Assembly (NCBI GenBank): GCA_023422485.1
Contig: JAGTAM010000544.1
Span: 1 to 6,009, forward strand
Direction: 5' to 3'
From: Pseudomonadota bacterium
GTDB lineage: Bacteria; Pseudomonadota; Alphaproteobacteria; Rhizobiales; Beijerinckiaceae
Length of the DNA: 6,009 nucleotides
Both the position numbers and the translations under genes were made by a program. A model generated the notes under the pieces. The model saw only the letters and a list, made by a program, of their open reading frames with translations, did no database searches and had not been told where the DNA came from. The stretch's first letter is position 1. Each line of letters opens with the position of its first letter. Positions 1-5,841 of this stretch are shown here, piece after piece.

Positions 1-1463
1 GCCTGAACGAGGCGATGTTCGTGCGCGAGCAGCGCTCCGTCATCGCCCGCCTGCAACTGGCCGACGCCATCGTCGCCGATCCGCCGGTGCCGCAGGCCAT
101 GCGCGAGGCGGTGCACCGCTACAGCCTCGAGCGCCGCGACGCCGCCGTGCTGACGCTGGCGCCCTCCGCCGCCGGCGAGATTCCGGCCCCGACCGACGAC
201 GAGCTGAAGGCCTACTACGACAACAACAAGGTCTCGTTCCGCGCTCCGGAATATCGCAGCCTCAACCTGCTCGTGCTCGAACCCGCCGCGCTCGCCAAGC
301 CCGACGAGGTCTCGGACGAGGAGGCCCGCAAGGTCTACGACGCCAACCAGAGCCGCTTCGGCAAGGCGGAGCGGCGCACGATCCAGCAGATCAGCTTCCC
401 CGATGAGACGGCCGCGAGCGAGGCGCGGGCCAAGATCGAGAGCGGGGAGACACCGTTCGAGGCGGTCGCCGCCGAGCGCGGGCTCGACCCGAAGCAGCTC
501 GATCTCGGCACCCTGGCCAAGGCGGAGCTGTTCGATCCCGCGATCGGGAACGCCGCCTTCGCTCTGGAGCCCGGCAAGGTGAGCGAGCCGGTGAAGGGCC
601 GCTTCGGCACCGTGCTTCTGCGCGTCACGTCGATCGAACCCGGCACGGTCAAGCCGTTCGACGAGGTGAAGGACGAGATCCGCAAGGAGATCGCGCTGCG
701 CCGGGTGCGCGAGGGCGGCTTCGACAAGGTTCAGGATGCGATCGAGGATGCCCGTTCGGCCGCCAAGCCGCTGGCCGAAATCGCCAAGGACCAGGGGCTG
801 ACGCTGCTCAGCATCCCGGCGGTGGACGCGCAGGGCAACGATCCGTCCGGCCAGCCCGTTGCCGGTATTCCCGACAAAGAGACCACGCTGCCGGCCGCCT
901 TCCGCGCCGATGTCGGCAACGACACCGAGGTTCTGCGCACCAAGACCGGCGGCGCGATCTGGTACGACGTCGTCAAGATCGACCCCTCGCACGAGAAGCC
1001 GCTGGCGGAGGTGCGTGACGAGGCGGTGAAGGGCTGGACCCGGGCCGAGGTCGAGAAGCGGCTCGTGGCCAAGTCCAAGGAGCTGACCGAGCGCCTCGAC
1101 AAGGGCGAGGCGATCGAGACCGTGGCCCAGGAGGCGGGCCTTCCGCTGAAGACCGTCACCGACATCGCCCGCAACCAGAACAAGGACGACCTCTCCTCCG
1201 ACATCGTCGAGCGCATCTTCACGACGCCGGTGGGCAAGGCCGCCTCTGCTCCCTCCGGCGAAGGCCGCGCGGTGTTCAAGGTGGCCGCGGCCACCGTGCC
1301 GGCTTTCGTCCCCGGCACGCCGAGCGACGGTCAGCTCGTCAATTCGCTGCGCACGGCGCTCGCCGACGACATGCTCGGCGAGTTCATCGCCGAGGTGCAG
1401 AAGAGCGCGGGCGTGAACGTGAACCAGACCGCGCTGCGCCGGGCGCTCGGCGGCGAGTACTGA
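1..1463 (+). CDS. ppiD: PpiD-like periplasmic folding factor (SurA_N/parvulin), 5' end outside window
   Basis: The frame is open from the first bases (first full codon at position 3, reading Leu-Asn-Glu-Ala before the first Met at 15) and ends at TGA 1461-1463, so the ATG at 15 is internal and the true start lies upstream. About 486 residues are visible. Counting from that Met, residues 1-90 resemble the SurA/PpiD chaperone region, 121-205 a degenerate parvulin (rotamase) domain with the pattern 'GETPFEAVA', 'LDLGTL', 'PGKVSEPVKGRFG', and 250-480 a charged, helix-rich C-terminal region. PpiD proteins are normally held in the inner membrane by one N-terminal helix and help newly exported proteins fold; that anchor would be off-window. 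The two parvulin histidines appear replaced (Gln124, Val200), so a chaperone without isomerase activity is likely. It lies 8 bases before trpE and is probably co-transcribed with it. The family call is firm; the exact subfamily name is less so. Confidence 0.85.
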   Translation, partial: LNEAMFVREQRSVIARLQLADAIVADPPVPQAMREAVHRYSLERRDAAVLTLAPSAAGEIPAPTDDELKAYYDNNKVSFRAPEYRSLNLLVLEPAALAKPDEVSDEEARKVYDANQSRFGKAERRTIQQISFPDETAASEARAKIESGETPFEAVAAERGLDPKQLDLGTLAKAELFDPAIGNAAFALEPGKVSEPVKGRFGTVLLRVTSIEPGTVKPFDEVKDEIRKEIALRRVREGGFDKVQDAIEDARSAAKPLAEIAKDQGLTLLSIPAVDAQGNDPSGQPVAGIPDKETTLPAAFRADVGNDTEVLRTKTGGAIWYDVVKIDPSHEKPLAEVRDEAVKGWTRAEVEKRLVAKSKELTERLDKGEAIETVAQEAGLPLKTVTDIARNQNKDDLSSDIVERIFTTPVGKAASAPSGEGRAVFKVAAATVPAFVPGTPSDGQLVNSLRTALADDMLGEFIAEVQKSAGVNVNQTALRRALGGEY

Positions 1464-1465
1464 GG
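1461..1465 (+). promoter_or_regulatory. Stop codon overlapping Shine-Dalgarno of trpE
   Basis: The TGA of the ppiD-like gene runs straight into GAGG (1462-1465), which lies 6 bases before the trpE ATG at 1472. A terminating ribosome would sit on the trpE initiation site. This supports the chosen start and suggests translational coupling. Coupling itself is inferred. Confidence 0.6.
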
Positions 1466-1471
1466 CCGCTC

Positions 1472-2992
1472 ATGACCGACTCTGCGCACGAGGCGGTGGC
1501 GCGCGCCTACGAGGCCGGCCGGGCGAGTCTGCTCGGCCTGACCCTGGTGGCCGATCTGGAGACGCCGGTCGCCGCCTTCCTGAAGCTGAAGGCGACGCAT
1601 GCCGGCCCCGGCTTCCTGCTCGAATCGGTCGAGGGCGGCGCGGTGCGCGGGCGCTACTCGATGATCGGGCTCGATCCCGACCTGATCTGGCGCTGCCGCG
1701 ACGGACGCCCGGAGATCGCCCGCGACGAAAGTCTCACGGATTTCGTGCCGGATGAGCGGGCGCCGCTCGCATCGCTACGCGCCCTCATCGCCGAGAGCGC
1801 GGTGGGCGACGATGCCGAGAGCGCCGCGCTGCCGCCGATGGCAGCGGGTCTGTTCGGCTATCTCGGCTACGACATGGTCCGCGCCATGGAGCGGCTGCCC
1901 GAGCCGAACCCCGATCCGCTCGGCGTCCCGGACGCGATCCTGATGCGGCCGCGGGTGATGGTGGTGTTCGATGCGGTGGCCGACGCGCTCACCGTCGTCA
2001 CGCCAGTGCGCCCGGCCGAGGGCGTCCGCGCACGCGCCGCGCTCGAAGCGGCGCAGGCCCGGCTCGACCGGGTGGCGGAGGCACTGGAAGGCCCGCTGCC
2101 GATCGAGGCGCGGGCGGATGCGGCGGGCCTCGCCCTGCCCTCCCCGGTCTCGAACACCGAGCCGGATGAATTTCTGGGCATGGTGGCCAAGGCCAAGGAG
2201 TACATCGTCGCCGGCGATATCTTCCAGGTGGTGCTGTCGCAGCGTTTCGAAGCGCCCTTCACCCTGCCGGCCTTCGCGCTCTACCGCAGCCTGCGCCGAA
2301 CCAACCCGGCGCCGTTCCTGTGCTACCTCGATTTCGAGGGGTTTCAGGTGGTCTGCTCGTCTCCAGAGATCCTCGTGCGGGTGCGCGAGGGCAAGGTGAC
2401 GATCCGCCCGATCGCCGGCACCCGCCGCCGCGGCGCCACGCCGGCCGAGGACCGGGCGCTGGCCGACGAACTCCTGGCCGACCCGAAGGAGCGCTCCGAG
2501 CACCTGATGCTGCTCGACCTCGGCCGCAACGATGTCGGCCGCGTCTCGAAGATCGGCAGCGTCACCGTCACCGACTCGTTCTTCCTCGAGTACTATTCGC
2601 AGGTCATGCACATCGTCTCGAACGTCGAGGGCGACCTCGACCCGAAGCACGACGCGCTCTCGGCCCTGGCCGCGGGTTTTCCCGCCGGCACCGTCTCGGG
2701 CGCGCCGAAGGTGCGGGCGATGGAGATCATCGACGAATTGGAGCGCGAGAAGCGCGGACCCTACGGCGGCTGCATCGGCTATTTCGGGGCGCGCGGCGAG
2801 ATGGACACCTGCATCGTCCTGCGCACGGCGATCGTGAAGGACGGCCGCATGCACGTCCAGGCGGGTGCCGGCATCGTCTACGATTCCGATCCCGCCTCCG
2901 AACAACAGGAATGCGTGAACAAGGCCAAGGCTTTGTTCCGGGCTGCGGAGGATGCGGTGCAGTTCGCGAGCCGGGCGAAGCGGGGGCAATAG
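1472..2992 (+). CDS. trpE: Anthranilate synthase component I (TrpE)
   Basis: Makes anthranilate from chorismate, using ammonia delivered by TrpG; first committed step of tryptophan synthesis, in the cytoplasm. The 506 residues are normal for stand-alone TrpE. The N-terminal domain carries the LLES motif (49-52), part of the tryptophan feedback pocket, followed by a GRYSMIG segment (60-66). The C-terminal chorismate-binding domain (about 230-495) has NPAP (278-281, also lining the tryptophan pocket), SSPE (296-299), PIAGTRRRG (313-321), ERSEHLMLLDLGRND (340-354), HIVSNVEG (380-387), FPAGTVSGAPK (403-413), GPYGG (429-433) and QAGAGIVYDSDP (463-474). The ATG at 1472 is preceded by GAGG at a 6-base spacing. 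The pathway and feedback role come from family knowledge. It is not fused to a glutaminase domain, unlike TrpE(G) of Rhizobium and its relatives. There is no room upstream for a trpL-type leader. No frameshift or missing motif is seen. Confidence 0.97.
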   Translation: MTDSAHEAVARAYEAGRASLLGLTLVADLETPVAAFLKLKATHAGPGFLLESVEGGAVRGRYSMIGLDPDLIWRCRDGRPEIARDESLTDFVPDERAPLASLRALIAESAVGDDAESAALPPMAAGLFGYLGYDMVRAMERLPEPNPDPLGVPDAILMRPRVMVVFDAVADALTVVTPVRPAEGVRARAALEAAQARLDRVAEALEGPLPIEARADAAGLALPSPVSNTEPDEFLGMVAKAKEYIVAGDIFQVVLSQRFEAPFTLPAFALYRSLRRTNPAPFLCYLDFEGFQVVCSSPEILVRVREGKVTIRPIAGTRRRGATPAEDRALADELLADPKERSEHLMLLDLGRNDVGRVSKIGSVTVTDSFFLEYYSQVMHIVSNVEGDLDPKHDALSALAAGFPAGTVSGAPKVRAMEIIDELEREKRGPYGGCIGYFGARGEMDTCIVLRTAIVKDGRMHVQAGAGIVYDSDPASEQQECVNKAKALFRAAEDAVQFASRAKRGQ

Positions 2993-3054
2993 ACAGCGGG
3001 CGCACGCCGCCTTGACTTGCCGGCTCCCCGTCGCCACCCCTTCCGCAAGGTTCA

Positions 3055-3120
3055 TCCCATCCACCTCCTCATCCGGCGAGATCGCGAACGCGGCCCCGCC
3101 GGATGAGGAGGTGGATGGGA
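3055..3120 (+). repeat. Perfect 24-bp inverted repeat between trpE and trpG
   Basis: Arms 3055-3078 and 3097-3120 are exact reverse complements, 24 of 24, with 16 G/C pairs and an 18-base loop (3079-3096). The left arm is pyrimidine-rich and the right arm purine-rich. In the transcript this would be a very stable hairpin ending 24 bases before the trpG start. Neither strand shows a T-run after it, so it is not a standard intrinsic terminator. It may be an mRNA-stability or partial-termination element, a translational control element for trpG, or a copy of a dispersed palindromic repeat. The structure is seen directly; its function is not known. Confidence 0.9.
3106..3113 (+). promoter_or_regulatory. 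Strong Shine-Dalgarno-like sequence buried in hairpin
   Basis: AGGAGGTG in the right arm is an 8-base match to the usual 16S rRNA anti-Shine-Dalgarno, and the left arm (3062-3069) carries the matching CACCTCCT. Its placement is odd. An in-frame ATG at 3115 is only 1-3 bases away, too close for normal use, and the homology-supported trpG start at 3145 is over 30 bases away. It could drive a slightly extended TrpG, act as a ribosome standby site, or be a coincidence of the repeat. Confidence 0.4.
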
Positions 3121-3144
3121 CGTAAAGCGCTACGGCTGAGTTCG

Positions 3145-3741
3145 ATGTCCAACGTCCTCGTCATCGACAACTACGATTCCTTCACCTGGAATCTCGTCCA
3201 CCTGATCGGCCCGCTCTGCGAGCGGATCGATGTGGTGCGCAACGATCAGATCGACGTCGCCGGCATCCGCGAGCGGGCGCCGGACGCACTTGTGCTGTCT
3301 CCGGGCCCCTGCACCCCGAACGAGGCCGGCATCTGCCTCGACGCGGTGAGGGAGTTGGGCGGCGAAATCCCGATCTTCGGTGTGTGTCTCGGGCTTCAGA
3401 CCATCGGGCAGGCCTATGGCGGCGACGTGGTGCGCGCGCCCTCCCCGATGCACGGCAAGGTCTCGACCATCCGCCACGAGGCCAAGGGCGTGTTCCGCGG
3501 CATCAACGAGGGCTTTGCCGCCACCCGCTACCACTCGCTGGTGGTGGACCGTGCGAGCTGCCCCAAGGATCTCGCGGTGACGGCGGAGGCCGACGGGCTC
3601 ATCATGGGGTTGCAGCACCGCACGTTGCCGGTCCACGGCGTGCAGTTCCACCCCGAGAGCATCCTCTCGAACCACGGCACGCAGATCCTGCGCAACTTCC
3701 TCGACATCGCCGCCGCGTGGCGCAGGGAGTCCGCGGCCTGA
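3145..3741 (+). CDS. trpG: Anthranilate synthase component II, glutamine amidotransferase (TrpG)
   Basis: Class I glutamine amidotransferase of 198 residues that hydrolyses glutamine and passes ammonia to TrpE. Visible motifs: NYDSFTWNLVH (9-19), SPGPC (52-56), the nucleophile elbow GVCLGLQ with Cys81 (79-85), YHSL (129-132), and HPES with His169 and Glu171 (169-172) completing the Cys-His-Glu triad. The length fits stand-alone TrpG/PabA proteins. The start at 3145 is chosen because MSNVLVIDNYDSF is where the family normally begins. In-frame ATGs at 3103 and 3115 would add 14 or 10 residues of unfamiliar, basic sequence encoded partly by the inverted repeat. The Shine-Dalgarno for 3145 is weak (TGAG at 3137-3140, 4-base spacing), so translation may be low or controlled by the upstream hairpin. 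The usual GVCLGHQ reads GVCLGLQ here; His to Leu next to the nucleophile motif is probably tolerated. It could also serve p-aminobenzoate synthesis as an amphibolic subunit, which sequence alone cannot settle. Confidence 0.95.
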   Translation: MSNVLVIDNYDSFTWNLVHLIGPLCERIDVVRNDQIDVAGIRERAPDALVLSPGPCTPNEAGICLDAVRELGGEIPIFGVCLGLQTIGQAYGGDVVRAPSPMHGKVSTIRHEAKGVFRGINEGFAATRYHSLVVDRASCPKDLAVTAEADGLIMGLQHRTLPVHGVQFHPESILSNHGTQILRNFLDIAAAWRRESAA

Positions 3742-3781
3742 GCGTGACAAGGCCGGCCCCGGCGTGCATTGACGGCGCCAC

Positions 3782-3814
3782 GCCCCCTCCCCCTTCGATC
3801 GAGGGGGTGAGGGC
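3782..3814 (+). repeat. Imperfect C/G-rich hairpin between trpG and trpD
   Basis: A core stem of six pairs (3789-3794 with 3802-3807) closes a 7-base loop, TCGATCG. Beyond a T-T mismatch the stem continues to 3782/3814 with one further mismatch (C3786-A3810). The left arm is nearly all C, the right nearly all G. No T-run follows, so it is not a standard terminator. Short palindromes of this look are scattered between genes in many high-GC proteobacteria, so a dispersed repeat or RNA-stabilising stem is the likely reading. Confidence 0.7.
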
Positions 3815-3826
3815 TCGAACAGAGCC
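3812..3826 (+). repeat. Small hairpin just before trpD, exclusive with the larger one
   Basis: GGCTC (3812-3816) and GAGCC (3822-3826) form a perfect 5-bp stem around the loop GAACA, ending 9 bases before the trpD ATG. Bases 3812-3814 are also the foot of the larger upstream stem, so the two cannot both be complete. No clear Shine-Dalgarno lies between this stem and the start. A regulatory role is conceivable but unsupported beyond the pairing. Confidence 0.4.
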
Positions 3827-3835
3827 ACGACCCCG

Positions 3836-4849
3836 ATGGATTCCTTCAAGACCCATCTCGCGACCGTCGCGTCCGGCGCCCCGCTGAGCCGCGAGCAGGC
3901 CCGTGCCGCCTTCGACGACCTGCTCTCGGGCGAGGTGACGCCGATCCAGGCCGGCGCCTTCCTCACGGCGCTCTCGGTGCGCGGCGAGAGCGAGGACGAG
4001 ATCATCGGCGCGGTCTCGGCGATGCGGTCGCGGATGCTGCCCGTGGCGGCGCCCGAGGGCGCCATCGACATCGTCGGCACCGGGGGCGACCATTCGGGCA
4101 GCTACAACGTCTCGACGCTGGCCGCGATCCTCACCGCCGCCTGCGGCGTGCCGGTGGCCAAGCACGGCAACCGCGCCGCCACCTCGCGCTCCGGTGCCGC
4201 CGACGTGCTCGCCGCGCTCGGCGTGAAGATCGGCTTGCCCCCCGAGTCCCTGGCGCGCTGCCTCTCGCAAGCGGGGCTCTGCTTCATGTTCGCGCAGACG
4301 CATCACGGCGCCATGCGCCATGTGGCGCCGGTGCGCACCGAGCTGCCGTTCCGGACCATCTTCAACATGCTCGGACCGCTCTCGAATCCGGCCGGCGTGA
4401 CCGCGCAGGTGTTCGGCGTCTCGCGGCCGGCCTGGGCCGAGCCGCTGACGCGGGTGCTGGCGACGCTGGGCAGCCGCCGGGTCTGGACCGTGCACGGCTC
4501 GGACGGACTCGACGAGATCACCACCACCGGTCCGACCGCCGTGGTCGCGCTGGAGGCTGGCGCGCTGACGCACTTCACGATCGATCCGCGCGAGGTCGGA
4601 CTGCCGCTTGCGACCCTCGACGACCTGCGTGGCGGCGATCCCGAACACAACGCCGCCGCGCTCGGCGCCGTGCTGGAGGGCGCCCGCAATGCCTACCGCG
4701 ACATCGCCGTGCTGAATGCCGGCGCCGGGCTCGTGGTGGCAGGCGCCGCCGACTCGCTTGCCGAGGGCGTGGCAAGGGCGCAGGCTGCGATCGATTCCGG
4801 CGCGGCGCGGGCCACGCTGGCGCGCCTCGTCGCCGTATCGAATGCGTGA
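3836..4849 (+). CDS. trpD: Anthranilate phosphoribosyltransferase (TrpD)
   Basis: Transfers phosphoribosyl from PRPP to anthranilate, giving N-(5'-phosphoribosyl)anthranilate. The 337 residues are the usual length for a single-function TrpD (nucleoside phosphorylase/phosphoribosyltransferase class III fold). A small helical N-terminal domain (about 1-70) is followed by the catalytic domain with GTGGD (81-85, PRPP pyrophosphate loop), NVST (91-94), KHGNRAATSRSGAAD (109-123), His156-His157, GPLSNPA (180-186) and the metal-binding Asp226-Glu227 in HGSDGLDE. The ATG at 3836 gives the typical family N-terminus (MDSFKTHLATVASGAPLSREQA). It has no convincing Shine-Dalgarno; upstream is a pair of overlapping hairpins. 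The 94-base gap to trpG is longer than expected within a tight operon. The sequence is intact with no oddity in the active site. Function is assigned from family motifs with high certainty. Confidence 0.97.
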   Translation: MDSFKTHLATVASGAPLSREQARAAFDDLLSGEVTPIQAGAFLTALSVRGESEDEIIGAVSAMRSRMLPVAAPEGAIDIVGTGGDHSGSYNVSTLAAILTAACGVPVAKHGNRAATSRSGAADVLAALGVKIGLPPESLARCLSQAGLCFMFAQTHHGAMRHVAPVRTELPFRTIFNMLGPLSNPAGVTAQVFGVSRPAWAEPLTRVLATLGSRRVWTVHGSDGLDEITTTGPTAVVALEAGALTHFTIDPREVGLPLATLDDLRGGDPEHNAAALGAVLEGARNAYRDIAVLNAGAGLVVAGAADSLAEGVARAQAAIDSGAARATLARLVAVSNA

Positions 4850-4871
4850 TAGACGGCTTTCGAACGGTTCC

Positions 4872-4971
4872 AGAGCACCAATCCGGACGTGCATCCGGGA
4901 CAATGCTCTCAACGTCCGTTTTCGCATCGTCTTTATCCGACCGGCAAAAGCCGCCTTCGGGACGATGCTCT
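4872..4971 (+). repeat. Repeat-bearing intergenic element between trpD and trpC
   Basis: The 134-base gap between trpD and trpC holds two imperfect direct copies of CGGGACRATGCTCT (4896-4909 and 4958-4971; 13 of 14 identical). Each copy has an inverted partner. AGAGCA (4872-4877) pairs with TGCTCT (4904-4909), with CCGG/CCGG inside. GCATCGTC (4924-4931) pairs perfectly with GACGATGC (4961-4968), with CGGC-AAAA-GCCG (4942-4953) inside. This gives two tandem stem-loops ending one base before the trpC ribosome site. It resembles a decayed dispersed intergenic palindrome of the kind common in Rhizobiales; that family assignment is from memory of similar sequences and untested. No convincing promoter is seen. 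Confidence 0.6.
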
Positions 4972-4976
4972 GAGGA
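4972..4976 (+). promoter_or_regulatory. Shine-Dalgarno of trpC
   Basis: GAGGA lies 7 bases before the ATG at 4984 and supports that start over the in-frame GTG at 5047, which has no comparable site although it would remove a 21-residue N-terminal extension. Confidence 0.65.
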
Positions 4977-4983
4977 ATAACCG

Positions 4984-5841
4984 ATGGACGACATCGTGGC
5001 CGACGTGACCATCGGGCCTGCCGCGACCGCCCCGCAGCGGGCGAGCGTGCTGGCGCGGATCGAGGCCTACAAGCGCCGCGAGATCGCCGAGGCGAAGCTG
5101 CGTGTGCCGCTGGCCAAGCTGGAGAAGCAAGTCGCCAAGGCTGAGCCGCCCCGTGGCTTCGCCGACGCCATCGCCCGGCATATCGGCGAGGGCCGTCCGG
5201 CGCTGATCGCCGAGATCAAGAAGGCATCGCCCTCCAAGGGGCTGATCCGCGCCGATTTCGACCCGAAGACGCTGGCCAAGGCTTATGCCGCGGGCGGAGC
5301 CACCTGCCTGTCGGTTCTCACCGATACGCCCTCCTTTCAGGGCGCGCCGGACTTCCTGACCCAGGCCCGCGCGGCCTGCGACCTGCCGGTCCTGCGCAAG
5401 GATTTCCTGTTCGAGCCGTATCAGGTCTACGAGGCCCGCGCTTGGGGCGCCGATTGCGTCCTCGTCATCATGGCCTGCCTCGACGACGCCGAGGCTGCCG
5501 CCATCACCGAGGCCGCGCACGATCTCGGCATGGATGTGCTCGTCGAGGTCCACGACGCGCAGGAGTTGGAACGCGCCGTGCCGCTCGGCACCCGGATGGT
5601 CGGCGTCAACAACCGCAACCTCAAGACCTTCGAGGTCTCGTTCGAGACGGCGATCACCCTCAAACCCGGCATTCCCGCCGACCGGATCGCGGTCGCCGAG
5701 AGCGGCATCGGTAGCCACGCCGACGTGCTGCGGCTGCGGGAACACGGGCTCGACACCATCCTCGTCGGCGAGAGCCTGATGCGGCAGCCCGACGTCACCG
5801 CCGCGACGCGGGCGCTGCTGTTCGGGGATTCCGGCCGGTGA
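4984..5841 (+). CDS. trpC: Indole-3-glycerol-phosphate synthase (TrpC)
   Basis: Closes the ring of 1-(2-carboxyphenylamino)-1-deoxyribulose 5-phosphate with loss of CO2 and water to give indole-3-glycerol phosphate. It is a 285-residue (beta/alpha)8 barrel, single-function and not fused to TrpF as in enterobacteria. Motifs: EIKKASPSKG (77-86; Glu77 and Lys79 match the catalytic pair of the family), LRKDFLF (137-143; Lys139 is the general acid by homology), LVEVH (186-190; Glu188), GVNNRNL (207-213; Asn209) and AESGI (239-243; Ser240, phosphate binding). The N-terminus has about 20 residues before the usual start near SVLARIEAYKRREI; the ribosome site favours the longer form. The stop overlaps the moaC start. 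TrpF, needed to supply the substrate, is not in the window. All catalytic residues I can place are present. Confidence 0.97.
   Translation: MDDIVADVTIGPAATAPQRASVLARIEAYKRREIAEAKLRVPLAKLEKQVAKAEPPRGFADAIARHIGEGRPALIAEIKKASPSKGLIRADFDPKTLAKAYAAGGATCLSVLTDTPSFQGAPDFLTQARAACDLPVLRKDFLFEPYQVYEARAWGADCVLVIMACLDDAEAAAITEAAHDLGMDVLVEVHDAQELERAVPLGTRMVGVNNRNLKTFEVSFETAITLKPGIPADRIAVAESGIGSHADVLRLREHGLDTILVGESLMRQPDVTAATRALLFGDSGR

Noticed and set aside
15..17. ATG at 15 as the start of the PpiD-like gene
   Set aside because: The frame is open back to the window edge, and the protein at this point is already in mid-domain, without signal anchor; the real start is upstream.
3012..3017. TTGACT as a -35 box for a trpG promoter
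   Set aside because: No -10-like hexamer sits 16-18 bases downstream; that stretch is GC-rich. One hexamer alone is not enough.
1775..3064. Long minus-strand open frame (429 codons) opposite trpE
   Set aside because: It lies opposite a clear TrpE with all motifs; high-GC codon bias produces long antisense frames. The translation is Arg/His-rich with no recognisable motif.
3055..3120. Terminal inverted repeats of an insertion sequence
   Set aside because: Only 18 bases lie between the arms, with no transposase nearby and no evident target-site duplication flanking them.
2993..3144. Tryptophan leader peptide/attenuator for trpG
   Set aside because: No short frame with tandem Trp codons; the only Trp codon before trpG (3112-3114) is isolated, and the hairpin has no T-run.
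3602..4927. Long minus-strand open frame (441 codons) opposite trpD
   Set aside because: Same reason: antisense shadow of a complete TrpD, spanning gaps and gene ends without its own signals or family resemblance.
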